A DNA stretch of 64,000 nt. Origin: Hyphococcus luteus. Lineage in GTDB: Bacteria > Pseudomonadota > Alphaproteobacteria > Caulobacterales > Parvularculaceae. The stretch is taken from positions 318,001 to 382,000 of the forward strand of contig NZ_PJCH01000003.1 of the NCBI RefSeq assembly GCF_002943565.1, in the 5' to 3' direction. This document shows positions 34,421 through 44,032 of this stretch, piece after piece. Below the pieces are notes generated by a model. That model worked only from the letters and a program-made list of their open reading frames with translations, ran no database searches and was not told the origin of the DNA. Position 1 is the stretch's first letter. Each line of letters begins with the position of its first letter. The position numbers were made by a program, and so were the translations under genes.

Positions 34421-37381
34421 ATGAAATCGAACGCGCCCTGGAGCGTTAAAGGTATTGAACGCGACGCGCGCGAGACGGCGAAGGAAGCCGCGCGCCGGGA
34501 AGGCATGACGGTCGGCGAGTGGCTGAACCAGATGATTTACAGCCAGGCGGAAGGCGGCGCCCCGGACATGTCCGGCGGCGACGTGGAAGGCCTGAAGCTG
34601 AAAGACCTGGTTACGGCGATGGAGCACCTGCGCAACCGGGTCGCGCAGGCTGAAACCAAAAACAACGCCGCCGTCGCCGAGCTGTCCCGCAATATGGGCG
34701 GCTTTGTCGAGCGCGTGCAGCGTCTGGAACGGGTCAAGCCCGGCGAAGGCACGCATCAGGATCTCGCCCAGCGTATTGAAAAGCTTGAACGCGCCGGCGA
34801 CGACCGCCAGCGCATCGAGGCCTTGAAAGCCCTCGAAAAAGCCGTGACGCAGGTGGCGACCCAGTTCAACAGCGCCCAGCGCACGACGCTGACCCGTCTC
34901 GATTCCGCCGAAGCCCAGCTTCAGGAATTCGCCGAACGCCTCGACCGCGTCGGCGAAGGCGGCGGCGAACCCGCCGAGCTGGGGCCGCTGAAATCCACGA
35001 TCGAAAGCCTCGCCGAGCGCGTGACCCGGGCCGAACGCATCGCCGAAGAGGCCGCAAGCCTGAAAGGCGAAGCGTCAGAGTCGGCCGACCCTGAATTTGT
35101 CGAGCGCACCGGCGCGCGCCTGCGTGTTCTGGGCGACGAGATCAAGCGCGGCGGCGACCAGATCCGCGCCATGGAAGGCGCAATCGCCAAGTTGTCCGGC
35201 CAGATCGAGGCGGCCGAAAAACGCAGCGCCGACGGCGTGCAGAAAGTCGCCGACACGATCGCCGAAGTCCGCGCCGAGTTGAACAAGGAAAGCGGCGGCG
35301 CCGGCGCTGAGGACGTCGAAGCGAAACTCGCCGAAGCCCGGCGCGAAACCGACGACCGTCTCGGAGAGCTCCAGCGTTCGCTCGAAACCCTGAACGCACG
35401 CTTCGAAGCGCTTGATCATGCTCCGGAACAAACTCCGGCGGAGCCGGCTGCGGCGGAGACGCCCCCCGCCGCGGAAGCCGAAGCGGAAGACGACAATGTC
35501 GATCTTTCCGCCGAGATCGACGAGGCGCTGGCCGAAACCCCGGACGCGCAGCCCGCCGTCGCCCTCAGGCGCGCGCCCGCGCCGAAAATCGTCACCGAAG
35601 ATCCGGGCGACGTCGCCGAAGAAATCGAGGATGCGGTCAGCGCCATCGAGTCCGAAGCCGACGCCGAGACCGCGCAGGAAACGGAGCCCGAAACCGATCC
35701 ATTCGCGTTCTCCGATGAAATCGAGGAGGAAAGCGAAGACGAAGCCGCTGACGATTTCAGCTTCCAGCTTGACGACGACGCCGCTGAGGCGAGCGAGGAA
35801 GGCGACATCACGGTCAGCGCCGACGAAACGGAAAACGGCGACGACGAAGCATCGAAAGACGCCCGGTCCCTGCTCGCCGAAGTGCGCAGCGCCCTTGCCG
35901 GCGAAAGCTATGCCGACGAAGCGGAGACTCAAAAAGAAGAAGACGAAGACGAAGACGACGATATCAGCGCGCTTTTCGCCGAGGAGGACGAGGATGGCGA
36001 AAGCGGCGAAGAGGAAGACACGCAAGCGCCCAACACCGCCTCTCTCTCCGAAGGCATGTCGGGAGGCGGCGCTGCAAAAGGCGAAGCGCCGGCGCCCGCC
36101 GAAGCCCCCAAAGAAGACATGGTGCAGGCCGCGCGCCGCCGCGCCCGCGAAGCCGCCGAACAACGTGAATCCGAAGAACGCCGCCCGCGCCGCTCGCAAT
36201 TGACCGCAAAACAGCGCGCCATCCTCGCCGCGCGCGCGCGCCAGAAACGCGCCGCCGAAGCCGGCCTCAAAGCCGAGGCGCCGAAAGCCGCCCCGGCGAC
36301 AACCGAAGAAACGAAACAAGCCGAAGCGACGGCCCCGTCTCAAACTCATTCGCCAGCCCCGGCGGCGGCGGCCGGTTTCGAGGACGATGAGGACGAAAGC
36401 CCGCGCGGACGCTTCGGCAAGATCGCCGCAGCGCTGTCTTCCGCGCGCGCCAGGCTCAGCCGCAAAAAGGAAAGCAACGACGAAGACGAAACCCGCGCGC
36501 CGGAACCGGCCGATGAGCGCATCAAATTCGACGATGAGGATGCGCCGCGCGGCAATGGCGACCGGGCCGCGCTTGAAACGCTGCAATCCACCGCCTCGGC
36601 GCGCCCGCTGACCATGGCGCTCGCCCTCGCCATCGTGCTGGCGATTGCGGCGCTCGTTTATCTCATGAAGGATTTCATCTTCAACCCGGCGGAGCCCCCG
36701 GCGCGGCCCGCAGCGCAAACGGAAAGCCCGTCGAACGCGACGGCGGAAGAACCGGCGAGCGAAGAAAGCCTCGCCACGGTTCCGCAAGCGCCGGCCATCG
36801 ACCCGCAAGCGCTTTATGTTGAAAGCATGGACGCGCTTTCCGCCGCACAGACGGAAGAAGACGCCATGAGCGCCGTCGCCAAGCTGCAGGATGCGGCGGC
36901 GCTTGGCTTCCCGCCGGCGCAATTGCAGCTCGGCGAGCTTTATAAAACCGGCCAGGGCGTCGAGCAGGATCTCGGCCAGGCGCGCGTCTGGTTCCGCCGC
37001 GCCGCCAATGGCGGCAATGTGCTCGCCATGCACCGCATCGGCGTGATGACCGCGCGCGGCGACGGCGGCGCGGCCGATCCGCGCGAAGCCATCGCCTGGT
37101 TCGAAAAGGCGGCGAATTTCGGCCTTGTCGATTCCCAGTACAATCTCGGCGCGATCTACCACCCGAGCGATGACGGCGCCTCTTCCGTCCAGGATGCGGC
37201 GAAGGCCTATTACTGGTACTCGCTGGCCGCCCGGAACGGCGACAATCAGGCCCAGCCGCTCGCCGCCGGCGTCGGCGTCGCCCTGTCGCCGGAAGCCCGC
37301 GCGGATATCGACGCGCGCGTTGCAGCCTGGACCGCCAAGCCTGCGGATGAAAGCGCCAACGCCTCCGCCGCAGTCAATTAA
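34421..37381 (+). CDS. podJ: PodJ-like polarity / localization factor with Sel1 repeats
   Basis: The 986-residue protein has the PodJ N-terminus (SNAPWSVKGIERDARETAKEAARREGMTVGEWLNQM), a long coiled coil (about residues 60-330), a very acidic Ala/Glu/Asp-rich linker (340-570), an Arg-rich part, one membrane segment (about 730-750) and a C-terminal periplasmic region with two or three Sel1 repeats (from 828, e.g. AQLQLGELYKTGQGVEQDLGQARVWFRRAA). Architecture and length resemble Caulobacter PodJ, a polar scaffold for cell-cycle kinase and stalk/pilus factors. It is monocistronic; a GGTGGAAAG ribosome site is well placed. Confidence 0.87.
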   Translation: MKSNAPWSVKGIERDARETAKEAARREGMTVGEWLNQMIYSQAEGGAPDMSGGDVEGLKLKDLVTAMEHLRNRVAQAETKNNAAVAELSRNMGGFVERVQRLERVKPGEGTHQDLAQRIEKLERAGDDRQRIEALKALEKAVTQVATQFNSAQRTTLTRLDSAEAQLQEFAERLDRVGEGGGEPAELGPLKSTIESLAERVTRAERIAEEAASLKGEASESADPEFVERTGARLRVLGDEIKRGGDQIRAMEGAIAKLSGQIEAAEKRSADGVQKVADTIAEVRAELNKESGGAGAEDVEAKLAEARRETDDRLGELQRSLETLNARFEALDHAPEQTPAEPAAAETPPAAEAEAEDDNVDLSAEIDEALAETPDAQPAVALRRAPAPKIVTEDPGDVAEEIEDAVSAIESEADAETAQETEPETDPFAFSDEIEEESEDEAADDFSFQLDDDAAEASEEGDITVSADETENGDDEASKDARSLLAEVRSALAGESYADEAETQKEEDEDEDDDISALFAEEDEDGESGEEEDTQAPNTASLSEGMSGGGAAKGEAPAPAEAPKEDMVQAARRRAREAAEQRESEERRPRRSQLTAKQRAILAARARQKRAAEAGLKAEAPKAAPATTEETKQAEATAPSQTHSPAPAAAAGFEDDEDESPRGRFGKIAAALSSARARLSRKKESNDEDETRAPEPADERIKFDDEDAPRGNGDRAALETLQSTASARPLTMALALAIVLAIAALVYLMKDFIFNPAEPPARPAAQTESPSNATAEEPASEESLATVPQAPAIDPQALYVESMDALSAAQTEEDAMSAVAKLQDAAALGFPPAQLQLGELYKTGQGVEQDLGQARVWFRRAANGGNVLAMHRIGVMTARGDGGAADPREAIAWFEKAANFGLVDSQYNLGAIYHPSDDGASSVQDAAKAYYWYSLAARNGDNQAQPLAAGVGVALSPEARADIDARVAAWTAKPADESANASAAVN

Positions 37382-37383
37382 AT

Positions 37384-37401
37384 GGGCGGCTTGAGCCGCC
37401 C
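37384..37401 (+). terminator. Hairpin directly after podJ stop
   Basis: GGGCGGC-TTGA-GCCGCCC starts three bases after the podJ stop. It lacks a proper T-tract, so termination strength is uncertain. Confidence 0.5.
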
Positions 37402-37488
37402 CTCGCCTCTTGCTTGCGCCCCGCCGCTTCGCGCGCCTATAAGGACCGCACCGCGTCTTCTTGCGTTCCTCAATCCGGCGTAACTCCC

Positions 37489-38403
37489 ATGCAGCTTTAT
37501 CTCCCCATTGCGGAGATGCCCGTCGATCCGTTTGTCGTGATCGCCATGGGGGCGGCGGTTGGTTTTCTCTCCGGCATGTTCGGCGTCGGCGGCGGTTTCC
37601 TGATGACGCCGCTGCTTATCTTTTACGGCATTCCGCCCGCCGTTGCAGTCGGCAGCGAGACGGTGCAGATCACGGCGTCTTCCGTTTCCGGCGCGCTCGG
37701 CCATATCAAACGCAAGACCGTCGATTTTCAGATGGGCGGGTTTCTCGTCGCCGGCGGCGCCGTCGGATCGGCGATCGGCGTCTTTTTGTTCCGCGCCTTT
37801 TTGAAAACCGGCCAGATCGAGACGGTGATTTCCGTTTCTTATGTCGTCTTTCTCGGCGCCATCGGCGGGCTGATGCTGACGGAATCGGTGCGCACGCTTT
37901 TTCGCTCCACAGATACGAAACGTCCCGTCAGAAAACGGCGCAGCCCGGCCTGGCTGGCGGCGCTGCCCTTCCCCATGCGCTTTCGCACGTCAGGGCTTTA
38001 CATCAGCCCCCTTTCGCCCATCGCGCTGGGATTTCTCATCGGCATGATCGGGGCCGTCATGGGCGTCGGCGGCGGCTTCATCATGGTCCCGGCCATGCTC
38101 TATATTCTCAACATGCCGACCAATGTCGTGGTGGGCACTTCGCTCTTTCACATCATCTTCGTCACGGCGATCACGACGCTGCTCCACGCCGCCGCAAACC
38201 AGACGGTGGACATCGCCCTCGGCCTTCTGCTTGTTTTCGGCGGCGTCATCGGGGCGCAGTTCGGCGTGCGCGCCGGGATGAAACTTAAAGGCGAGCAGTT
38301 GCGGGCGCTCCTCGCGCTCATCGTCCTCGCCGTCTGCGCCCGGTTGTTGATCGGGCTCGCCCTGCCGCCCGCCTCTTTCTTCATAGTGGAGGGCGCGCAA
38401 TGA
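37489..38403 (+). CDS. TSUP family transporter (TauE/SafE-like)
   Basis: The 304-residue membrane protein has about eight membrane segments and the two inverted TSUP repeats: GMFGVGGGFLMTPLLIFYGIPPAVAVGSETVQI and GMIGAVMGVGGGFIMVPAMLYILNMPTNVVVGTSL. The family exports sulfite or sulfonates or transports related anions. Its stop overlaps the start of the TIGR02186 gene (ATGA), a pairing seen in other alphaproteobacteria. The start at 37489 is the first ATG yielding the conserved N-terminus. Confidence 0.9.
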   Translation: MQLYLPIAEMPVDPFVVIAMGAAVGFLSGMFGVGGGFLMTPLLIFYGIPPAVAVGSETVQITASSVSGALGHIKRKTVDFQMGGFLVAGGAVGSAIGVFLFRAFLKTGQIETVISVSYVVFLGAIGGLMLTESVRTLFRSTDTKRPVRKRRSPAWLAALPFPMRFRTSGLYISPLSPIALGFLIGMIGAVMGVGGGFIMVPAMLYILNMPTNVVVGTSLFHIIFVTAITTLLHAAANQTVDIALGLLLVFGGVIGAQFGVRAGMKLKGEQLRALLALIVLAVCARLLIGLALPPASFFIVEGAQ

Positions 38404-39143
38404 GAACGCTTCTCCTCGCGCTATGCGCTCTTGCAACCAACGCCGCTGCCGCCGACATCGAAATCGCGCTCACCGACGAACTTGTGGAGGTCGACGCCGG
38501 CTTCGCAGGCGCGCGCCTTCTCCTCTTCGGCGCGATCACAGGCGTCGATGATCCCCAGACCCTCGACATGATCTCCGTCATTCGCGGCCCCGACGCGCGT
38601 TTTAAAATCCGCCAGATGCAAAAGAACAATCTGATCTGGACGCCCGGCCCTGCGCATACGGTCGGACCGGCGCCCGGCCTTTATCTCACTTACTCGACCC
38701 GGCCCGTTGACGACATCGCGCCGCTTCCCTTGCAGGCCGAATATCGTCTCGATGCGGATTATATCGATATTCCCATCGAAAATCATGTCGCCGCGCCTGC
38801 GGAGAAAGCCGGCCTCTTTCGCAACGCTTTCTTAAGCGAAGCTGAAGCGATCGGGCTCTATCACGCCAGCACGCAAGGGGTCGCCTTCAAAACAGGCGCG
38901 CTTTTCACAATCGACGCCCGCCTGCCCGCCAATACGCCCGTGGGCGAATACGACGTCGCCGTCTACCTCTTTCGCAATGGCGAAATGATCGGTTCCGACG
39001 TGACGGCGCTCGCCGTCAACCGCGCCGGACTTGAGCGGCGCATTTACGACTTCGCCCATTCAAAACCCATTTCTTATGGGATTTTCTGCGTTGTGCTGTC
39101 GCTTCTCGCCGGCTGGATTGCGAGTCTCGCTTTCCGGAAATGA
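38400..39143 (+). CDS. TIGR02186 family membrane-anchored periplasmic protein
   Basis: The 247-residue protein has a signal peptide (ending AAAA), a beta-rich extracytoplasmic domain (IEIALTDELVEVDAGFAGARLLLFGAI, VIRGPDARFKIRQMQKNNLIWTPG) and a C-terminal membrane segment (about residues 220-243) with a short cytoplasmic tail FRK. This matches TIGR02186. Its function is unknown but coupling to the TSUP transporter is suggested by the overlap and by recurrent pairing. Confidence 0.85.
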   Translation: MRTLLLALCALATNAAAADIEIALTDELVEVDAGFAGARLLLFGAITGVDDPQTLDMISVIRGPDARFKIRQMQKNNLIWTPGPAHTVGPAPGLYLTYSTRPVDDIAPLPLQAEYRLDADYIDIPIENHVAAPAEKAGLFRNAFLSEAEAIGLYHASTQGVAFKTGALFTIDARLPANTPVGEYDVAVYLFRNGEMIGSDVTALAVNRAGLERRIYDFAHSKPISYGIFCVVLSLLAGWIASLAFRK

Positions 39144-39203
39144 CCTTTTTGTCTATTCTCCGCAGGACGCGGGGGCAAAGGTTTGCGTTTCGGGAGGGCG
39201 ATC

Positions 39204-39692
39204 ATGGCGAAAAACCGTCAACAGGCGGAAATGACGAAGCTCGGCCTTTACGGCCTTGCGCCGTTTTTCATCGCCGCCGCCGCGCTCTGGGCGAGCCCGA
39301 CCGTCCTGGCGCCGCGCGTCGCGCTCGGCTTTCACCAGATTGCGCTCGTTTATGGCGCAGTCATCGTCGCTTATCTTGCCGGCGCCGGCGCGGGCACGAG
39401 CCTAGCGCCCGCCCAGAAGCTTCGCGAATCCTTCGTGCCCGGCCAGTTGATCACGCTCGCCGCCTTCGCCGCGATCATTCCCGACGGCGTCTTTTCCCTC
39501 TATCTCGGGGCGGTCTGGCGCCATGTGGTTATTCTCGTCCTCCTCGCTTATCTCCTGATGCGCGATCTCAACGCGGTGAATGCCGGTCTTTTTCCGAAAT
39601 GGTACGGCGCGCTTCGGACCCGGCTCACCTTCTGGGCGGGGCTCGCACTGCTATTAATTATAAGCAGACTGCTCATCTGGGGTTATTACTGA
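39204..39692 (+). CDS. DUF3429 family membrane protein
   Basis: This 162-residue protein has five hydrophobic segments, with the family pattern LGLYGLAPFFIAAAALW near the start, then LVYGAVIVAYLAGA and a terminal LALLLIISRLLIWGYY. Related proteins are sometimes fused to or next to thiosulfate or reductase genes; no function is fixed. GGGAGGG lies well placed before the ATG at 39204. Confidence 0.8.
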   Translation: MAKNRQQAEMTKLGLYGLAPFFIAAAALWASPTVLAPRVALGFHQIALVYGAVIVAYLAGAGAGTSLAPAQKLRESFVPGQLITLAAFAAIIPDGVFSLYLGAVWRHVVILVLLAYLLMRDLNAVNAGLFPKWYGALRTRLTFWAGLALLLIISRLLIWGYY

Positions 39693-39698
39693 CCCCTT

Positions 39699-40613
39699 AT
39701 GAATCCCGAATCACTGGACCAGCTGACGATCGCGCTCACGCCTGCGTCGCAGGGGCTTCTCGCCGCCGCGATCGTCATCATGATTTTCGCCATCGCGCTG
39801 GGGCTAAGGCCCGAGCATTTTTCCTTCCTGCGCACGGACCCGAAACTCTTCTGGGGCGGGCTCGCGGCGCAGCTCATTGGGCTTCCCGCCATGACGCTGG
39901 GGCTGGTCACGATCCTCGAGCCCCATCCGTCCATCGCGCTCGGCATGATCGTCGTCGCCGCCTGTCCGGGCGGCAATGTCTCGAACTTCATGACCTGGAG
40001 CGCGCGCGGCGATACGGCCTATTCGGTCTCGCTCACGGCGGGCTCCAGCGTCGTCGCCGCGATCTGGACGCCTGCCGCCATTCTTTTCTGGTCGCAGCTC
40101 TATCCGCCGACGGCGGCGCTGCTTGATGCGATCCACTTCAACCGCGTCGCCTTCATCATCCAGACGACCTTCATGCTCGCCGCGCCTTTGGCGCTCGGCA
40201 TGGTCGGCGCGAAATTCTTTCCGGCGGCGGCGGAGAAATTCAGGAAGCCGTTGGCGCTTTTCGGCGCCGCCATGCTGGCCGTGGTGGTGATCAACGGCGT
40301 GTGGCGGCTGGCGACGGAGCTGTTCCCGGCCTGGGCGCTGATCCTGATCCCTGTCATGCTGCATAACGGCGCGGCTTTCGCGCTCGGCGCCCTGTCAGGC
40401 CGTCTCCTCGGCGCCAGCGCGCCGCGGCGACGCACCCTCGCCTTCGAAGTCGGCATCCAGAACGCCGGACTCGCCATCGTCCTTCTCCTCGCGCAGCTCA
40501 AGGGGCTCAGCGGCGCGGCGGCCATCGCCGCTGTATGGGGCGTTTGGCACTTCTTTTCCGGCGGCGTTATGATCGCCCTCTACAGATATATAGACTCGAG
40601 GAAACGTTCATGA
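39699..40613 (+). CDS. Bile acid:sodium symporter (BASS) family transporter
   Basis: The 304-residue protein has about nine to ten membrane segments and the BASS sodium-site regions: ACPGGNVSNFMTWSARGD (about residue 88-105) and EVGIQNAGLAIVLLL (about 250-264). Related bacterial members carry organic anions such as pantoate or bile acids; the substrate here is unknown. It starts six bases after the DUF3429 stop and its stop overlaps the amidohydrolase start. Confidence 0.9.
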   Translation: MNPESLDQLTIALTPASQGLLAAAIVIMIFAIALGLRPEHFSFLRTDPKLFWGGLAAQLIGLPAMTLGLVTILEPHPSIALGMIVVAACPGGNVSNFMTWSARGDTAYSVSLTAGSSVVAAIWTPAAILFWSQLYPPTAALLDAIHFNRVAFIIQTTFMLAAPLALGMVGAKFFPAAAEKFRKPLALFGAAMLAVVVINGVWRLATELFPAWALILIPVMLHNGAAFALGALSGRLLGASAPRRRTLAFEVGIQNAGLAIVLLLAQLKGLSGAAAIAAVWGVWHFFSGGVMIALYRYIDSRKRS

Positions 40614-42364
40614 CTTTCGATCTCAAAATCACCGGCGGCCTGATTTACGACGGCGACGGGGGCGAGCCGTTGCGCGCCGATATCGCCGTCAAAGACGGAA
40701 AAATCGCGGAGATCGGCGCCTGCGACGGCGCGGCGGAGAAAACGCTCGACGCCGATGGCGCGATCGTGACGCCGGGTTTCATTGACCTTCACACTCACTA
40801 TGACGGCCAGATTTCCTGGGACGAGGAACTGCGTCCCTCCGTTAATCACGGCGTGACGACGATCATCATGGGCAATTGCGGCGTCGGCTTCGCGCCGGTG
40901 AAAAAAGCCGACCACGACCGGCTGGTGCGCCTCATGGAAGGCGTTGAGGACATTCCGGGGACGGCGCTTCACGAGGGCCTCACCTGGGACTGGGAGAGCT
41001 TTCCCGACTATATGGACGCCATTGACGCCATGAAGCACACCATCGATTTCGGCGTGATGATCGGCCACGACCCGGTGCGCGTCTACGCCATGGGCGAGCG
41101 CGCCAGCGCCTTCGAAGAGGCCACCGACGACGACATCGCGCTCATGAAAAAGATCGTGCGCGAGGCGATCGAGGCGGGCGCCGCCGGCTTTTCCATCGGC
41201 CGCACCGACATTCACCGCACGGCGGACGGCGACTGGACGCCGAGCGCCGAAGCGAGCGAGAAAGAACTGACGGCGCTCGCCGGCGCGCTGGCCGATCTCG
41301 ATCATGGCGTCTTGCAGATCGTCAACGACTTCAATCTCGAGCGCGAGGGCGACCAGTTTTACGACGAGTTCAAGATCGTCGAGAATTTCGTGCGCGCCGG
41401 GGGCGGCAAGCCCGCCTCCATCTCCCTCATGCAGCGCGACATGGCCCCGAACGACTGGACGCGCATCCTCAAGGAAACCGAGCGCCTCAATGCCGAGGGG
41501 ATCGACTTCAACGTGCAGGTGGCGCCTCGCGCCATCGGCGTCTTTCAGGGGCTGCAATGCACCTTCCACCCGATCATGGCGCAGCCGAGCTATATCGCCA
41601 TCAAGGACAAGCCCCTGGAAGAGCGCGTGGCGATCATGCGCGACCCTGAATTCAAGAAAAAATGCCTGGCCGAAACGCCGGTGAAGCTCGCCGGGCCCGG
41701 CTCCTCCGTGCCGCCCATCGCCGACACCATGATCGCGGCCATCGAGCTTGTGGCGAACAAGTTCTTCCGTCTCGGTCAAGACCCCGATTACGAGCAGGAT
41801 CAGGATAAGTCTCTCGGCGCGGAGGCGCGCCGCGACGGCGTTTCGGCCATGGAGAAACTTTACGACACGCTTCTGGAACTGAACGGCAAACAGCTCATCT
41901 ATTTCCCGATCTATAACTACACCGAGTTCAATTACGACAATGTCCATAAAATGCTGACGCACCCGAAGGCCCTGCCCGGCCTGTCGGACGGCGGCGCCCA
42001 TGTGGGGACGATCTGCGACGCCAGCTTTCCGACTTATTTGCTGACCCATTGGTGCCGCGACCGCGACCATGACCGCATCGGGCTTTCGCGCGCGGTGCAG
42101 ATGCTCACAGCCGACGGCGCCGATTATCTGGGGCTCAAAGATCGCGGGCGTTTGAAAGTTGGGATGCGCGCCGACATCAACGTGATCGACCACGAAAAAC
42201 TCCATCTCGGACCGCCACGCATGGTGAAAGACCTGCCCGCCGGCGGTCAGCGCCTGCTGCAGCCCGTCTCCGGCTATCGCGCAACCTTCGTTGCGGGCGA
42301 ACAGGTGATCACCAATGACGAAGTGACGAAGGCAAGGCCGGGACGTCTGGTGAGGTTTCATTGA
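40610..42364 (+). CDS. D-aminoacylase / N-acyl-D-amino-acid amidohydrolase family protein
   Basis: The 584-residue amidohydrolase has the N-terminal composite domain and the metal motif [17 protein letters not shown] (about residue 60), the NCGVGFAPV loop typical of D-aminoacylase-type enzymes, [14 protein letters not shown], and a SDGGAHVG segment carrying the catalytic Asp (about residue 460). It probably hydrolyses an N-acyl amino acid or cyclic amide. It is translationally coupled to the BASS transporter (ATGA), suggesting uptake and hydrolysis of the same compound. Confidence 0.88.
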   Translation: MTFDLKITGGLIYDGDGGEPLRADIAVKDGKIAEIGACDGAAEKTLDADGAIVTPGFIDLHTHYDGQISWDEELRPSVNHGVTTIIMGNCGVGFAPVKKADHDRLVRLMEGVEDIPGTALHEGLTWDWESFPDYMDAIDAMKHTIDFGVMIGHDPVRVYAMGERASAFEEATDDDIALMKKIVREAIEAGAAGFSIGRTDIHRTADGDWTPSAEASEKELTALAGALADLDHGVLQIVNDFNLEREGDQFYDEFKIVENFVRAGGGKPASISLMQRDMAPNDWTRILKETERLNAEGIDFNVQVAPRAIGVFQGLQCTFHPIMAQPSYIAIKDKPLEERVAIMRDPEFKKKCLAETPVKLAGPGSSVPPIADTMIAAIELVANKFFRLGQDPDYEQDQDKSLGAEARRDGVSAMEKLYDTLLELNGKQLIYFPIYNYTEFNYDNVHKMLTHPKALPGLSDGGAHVGTICDASFPTYLLTHWCRDRDHDRIGLSRAVQMLTADGADYLGLKDRGRLKVGMRADINVIDHEKLHLGPPRMVKDLPAGGQRLLQPVSGYRATFVAGEQVITNDEVTKARPGRLVRFH

Positions 42365-42384
42365 CCCCGCCTCGCCCACCGAAC

Positions 42385-42442
42385 ATTCCCGCGCAAGCGG
42401 GAATCCATTCCATTTTTCCTGGATCCCCGCCTTCGCGGGGAT
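42385..42442. repeat. Two palindromic repeat hairpins, family B (locus 1)
   Basis: ATTCCCGC-GCAA-GCGGGAAT (42385-42404) and ATCCCCGC-CTTC-GCGGGGAT (42423-42442). Related units recur at 45431-45450 and 56075-56151. The second contains an ATG in frame with the next gene that should not be taken as its start. Confidence 0.8.
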
Positions 42443-42455
42443 GAGCGGAGAAGAC

Positions 42456-43601
42456 ATGAACTTCACTTTCGACACCGTCCCCAACATCATCTTCGAAACC
42501 GGCGCCGCAGCGCGGCTCGGCGAAATCGTGAAACCGCGCATGAAACGTCCCTTTGTCGTCACCGACAAGGGCGTCGTCGGCGCCGGGCTGATCGACGGCG
42601 CGCTGAAAGGCCTCGAGAAAGCGGGCCTCGATTACGCCCTCTTTGACGGCGTCGAGGCGGATCCGCCGGCGAAAGTCGTCAAGGGCGCGGTCGAGACGGC
42701 GCGCGCCCATAAGGCCGACGGCGTCATCGGCTTCGGCGGCGGCTCCTCCATGGACACGGCGAAAGTCATCGCCATACTGATCAATTCCTCGCAAACGCTC
42801 GAGGAAATTTACGGCATCGACCATGCGAAGGGCGAGCGCGTTCCGCTCGCGCTTCTCCCCACCACCGCCGGCACCGGATCGGAGGTCACCAATATCGCCG
42901 TCATCACCACGGAAGACGACCAGAAAATGGGCGTTCTGGGCCCGCAGCTTTACGCCGATCTCGCCGTGCTCGACGCCTCGCTCACCCTGTCGAAGCCGCG
43001 CCATGTGACCAGCGCCACCGGCATCGACGCCATGGTCCACGCCATCGAAGCCTATACGACCAAACACAAGAAAAACCCGGTCTCCGACGCCCTCGCCGCC
43101 AAGGCGCTGAAACTTCTCTCCGCCAACATTCAGCGCGCCTGCGATGCGCCGGACGATGTGGAGGCGCGCGAGGCGATGCTCCTGGGTGCGCTGCTTGCGG
43201 GACAGGCCTTCGCCAACGCGCCTTGCGCCGCCGTGCACGCCATGGCTTACCCTTTGGGCGTTCATTTCCATGTGCCGCACGGGCTCGCCAATTCGCTGAT
43301 GCTGGCGCCGGTCTTACGTTTCAACATTCCCGAGGCCGCGCCGCTTTACGCCGAGCTCGGCGATGTCATCGGCGCAAACGACACAGGCGATTTTACGACG
43401 CGCGCTGAGGCGTTCGTTGCCAAGATGACCGAAATCTGCGCTGCGACAGGCGTGAAAAGCCGCCTTTCGGATGTGGGCGTTTCGCACAATGTATTGCCGA
43501 AGCTCGCCGAAGATGCGGTGAAAGTCGAACGGCTGATGAAGAACAATCCGCGCGACGTCGCCTATGACGACGCGCTCGCGCTTTATACGGAAGTCCTGTG
43601 A
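42456..43601 (+). CDS. Iron-containing alcohol dehydrogenase
   Basis: This 381-residue group III dehydrogenase shows GFGGGSSMDTAKVIAI (NAD-binding, about residue 90), LLPTTAGTGSEVTNIAVIT, and the metal ligands in GIDAMVHAIEAY and AMAYPLGVHFHVPHGLANSLM. It should oxidise or reduce an alcohol/aldehyde with NAD(P). The start at 42456 has GGAG six bases upstream. Its stop overlaps the GTG start of the DUF3052 gene. The natural substrate is not inferable. Confidence 0.93.
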   Translation: MNFTFDTVPNIIFETGAAARLGEIVKPRMKRPFVVTDKGVVGAGLIDGALKGLEKAGLDYALFDGVEADPPAKVVKGAVETARAHKADGVIGFGGGSSMDTAKVIAILINSSQTLEEIYGIDHAKGERVPLALLPTTAGTGSEVTNIAVITTEDDQKMGVLGPQLYADLAVLDASLTLSKPRHVTSATGIDAMVHAIEAYTTKHKKNPVSDALAAKALKLLSANIQRACDAPDDVEAREAMLLGALLAGQAFANAPCAAVHAMAYPLGVHFHVPHGLANSLMLAPVLRFNIPEAAPLYAELGDVIGANDTGDFTTRAEAFVAKMTEICAATGVKSRLSDVGVSHNVLPKLAEDAVKVERLMKNNPRDVAYDDALALYTEVL

Positions 43602-44029
43602 CGACGGCCGGCTATTCCGGAACGCCGCTTTTGAAAAAGCTCGGCGTCAAGGACGGTCAGGCGGCGCTGCTGGTCGCCATTCCTGAAACTGTTAAAGAGC
43701 TTTCCGGTTTCAAAAACTGGGGTCGGGTCAAAGCGGTAAAGACGCCGCGCGGAATCAGCGGCGGGCCTTACGATTACATTCACTTTTTTACGGCGAGCGA
43801 AACCGCGCTCAATGCCGCCCTGCCCGCCTTGAAAAAGGCGCTGGCGCAGAGCGGCCTGATCTGGGTTTCCTGGCCGAAGAAAGCCTCGGGCGTTCCCTCC
43901 ACCGTCACTGAAAACACCGTGCGCGCGCTAGCGCTCAAAACAGGCCTTGTGGATATCAAGGTCTGCGCCATCGACGAGACCTGGTCGGGACTTAAACTTG
44001 TCATTCCCGTCAAGAACAGGAAGAAATAA
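43598..44029 (+). CDS. DUF3052 family protein
   Basis: The 143-residue cytoplasmic protein starts at a GTG overlapping the previous stop. TTAGYSGTPLLKKLGVKDGQAALLV and a central SGLIWVSWPKKASGVPSTVTENTVRALAL match DUF3052, whose members are small and uncharacterised, sometimes next to or fused to other regulators. It lies in a tight five-gene run with the Fe-ADH, lipase and thioesterase. Confidence 0.82.
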   Translation: MTTAGYSGTPLLKKLGVKDGQAALLVAIPETVKELSGFKNWGRVKAVKTPRGISGGPYDYIHFFTASETALNAALPALKKALAQSGLIWVSWPKKASGVPSTVTENTVRALALKTGLVDIKVCAIDETWSGLKLVIPVKNRKK

Positions 44030-44032
44030 CGC

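Noticed and set aside
35075-37162. 695-codon minus-strand frame opposite podJ
   Set aside because: Phe/Arg/Gly-rich shadow of the Glu/Ala/Asp codons of the acidic linker.
42441-42455. Upstream ATG for the Fe-alcohol dehydrogenase
   Set aside because: It lies inside a palindromic repeat; the ATG at 42456 has GGAG at proper distance and matches the family start.
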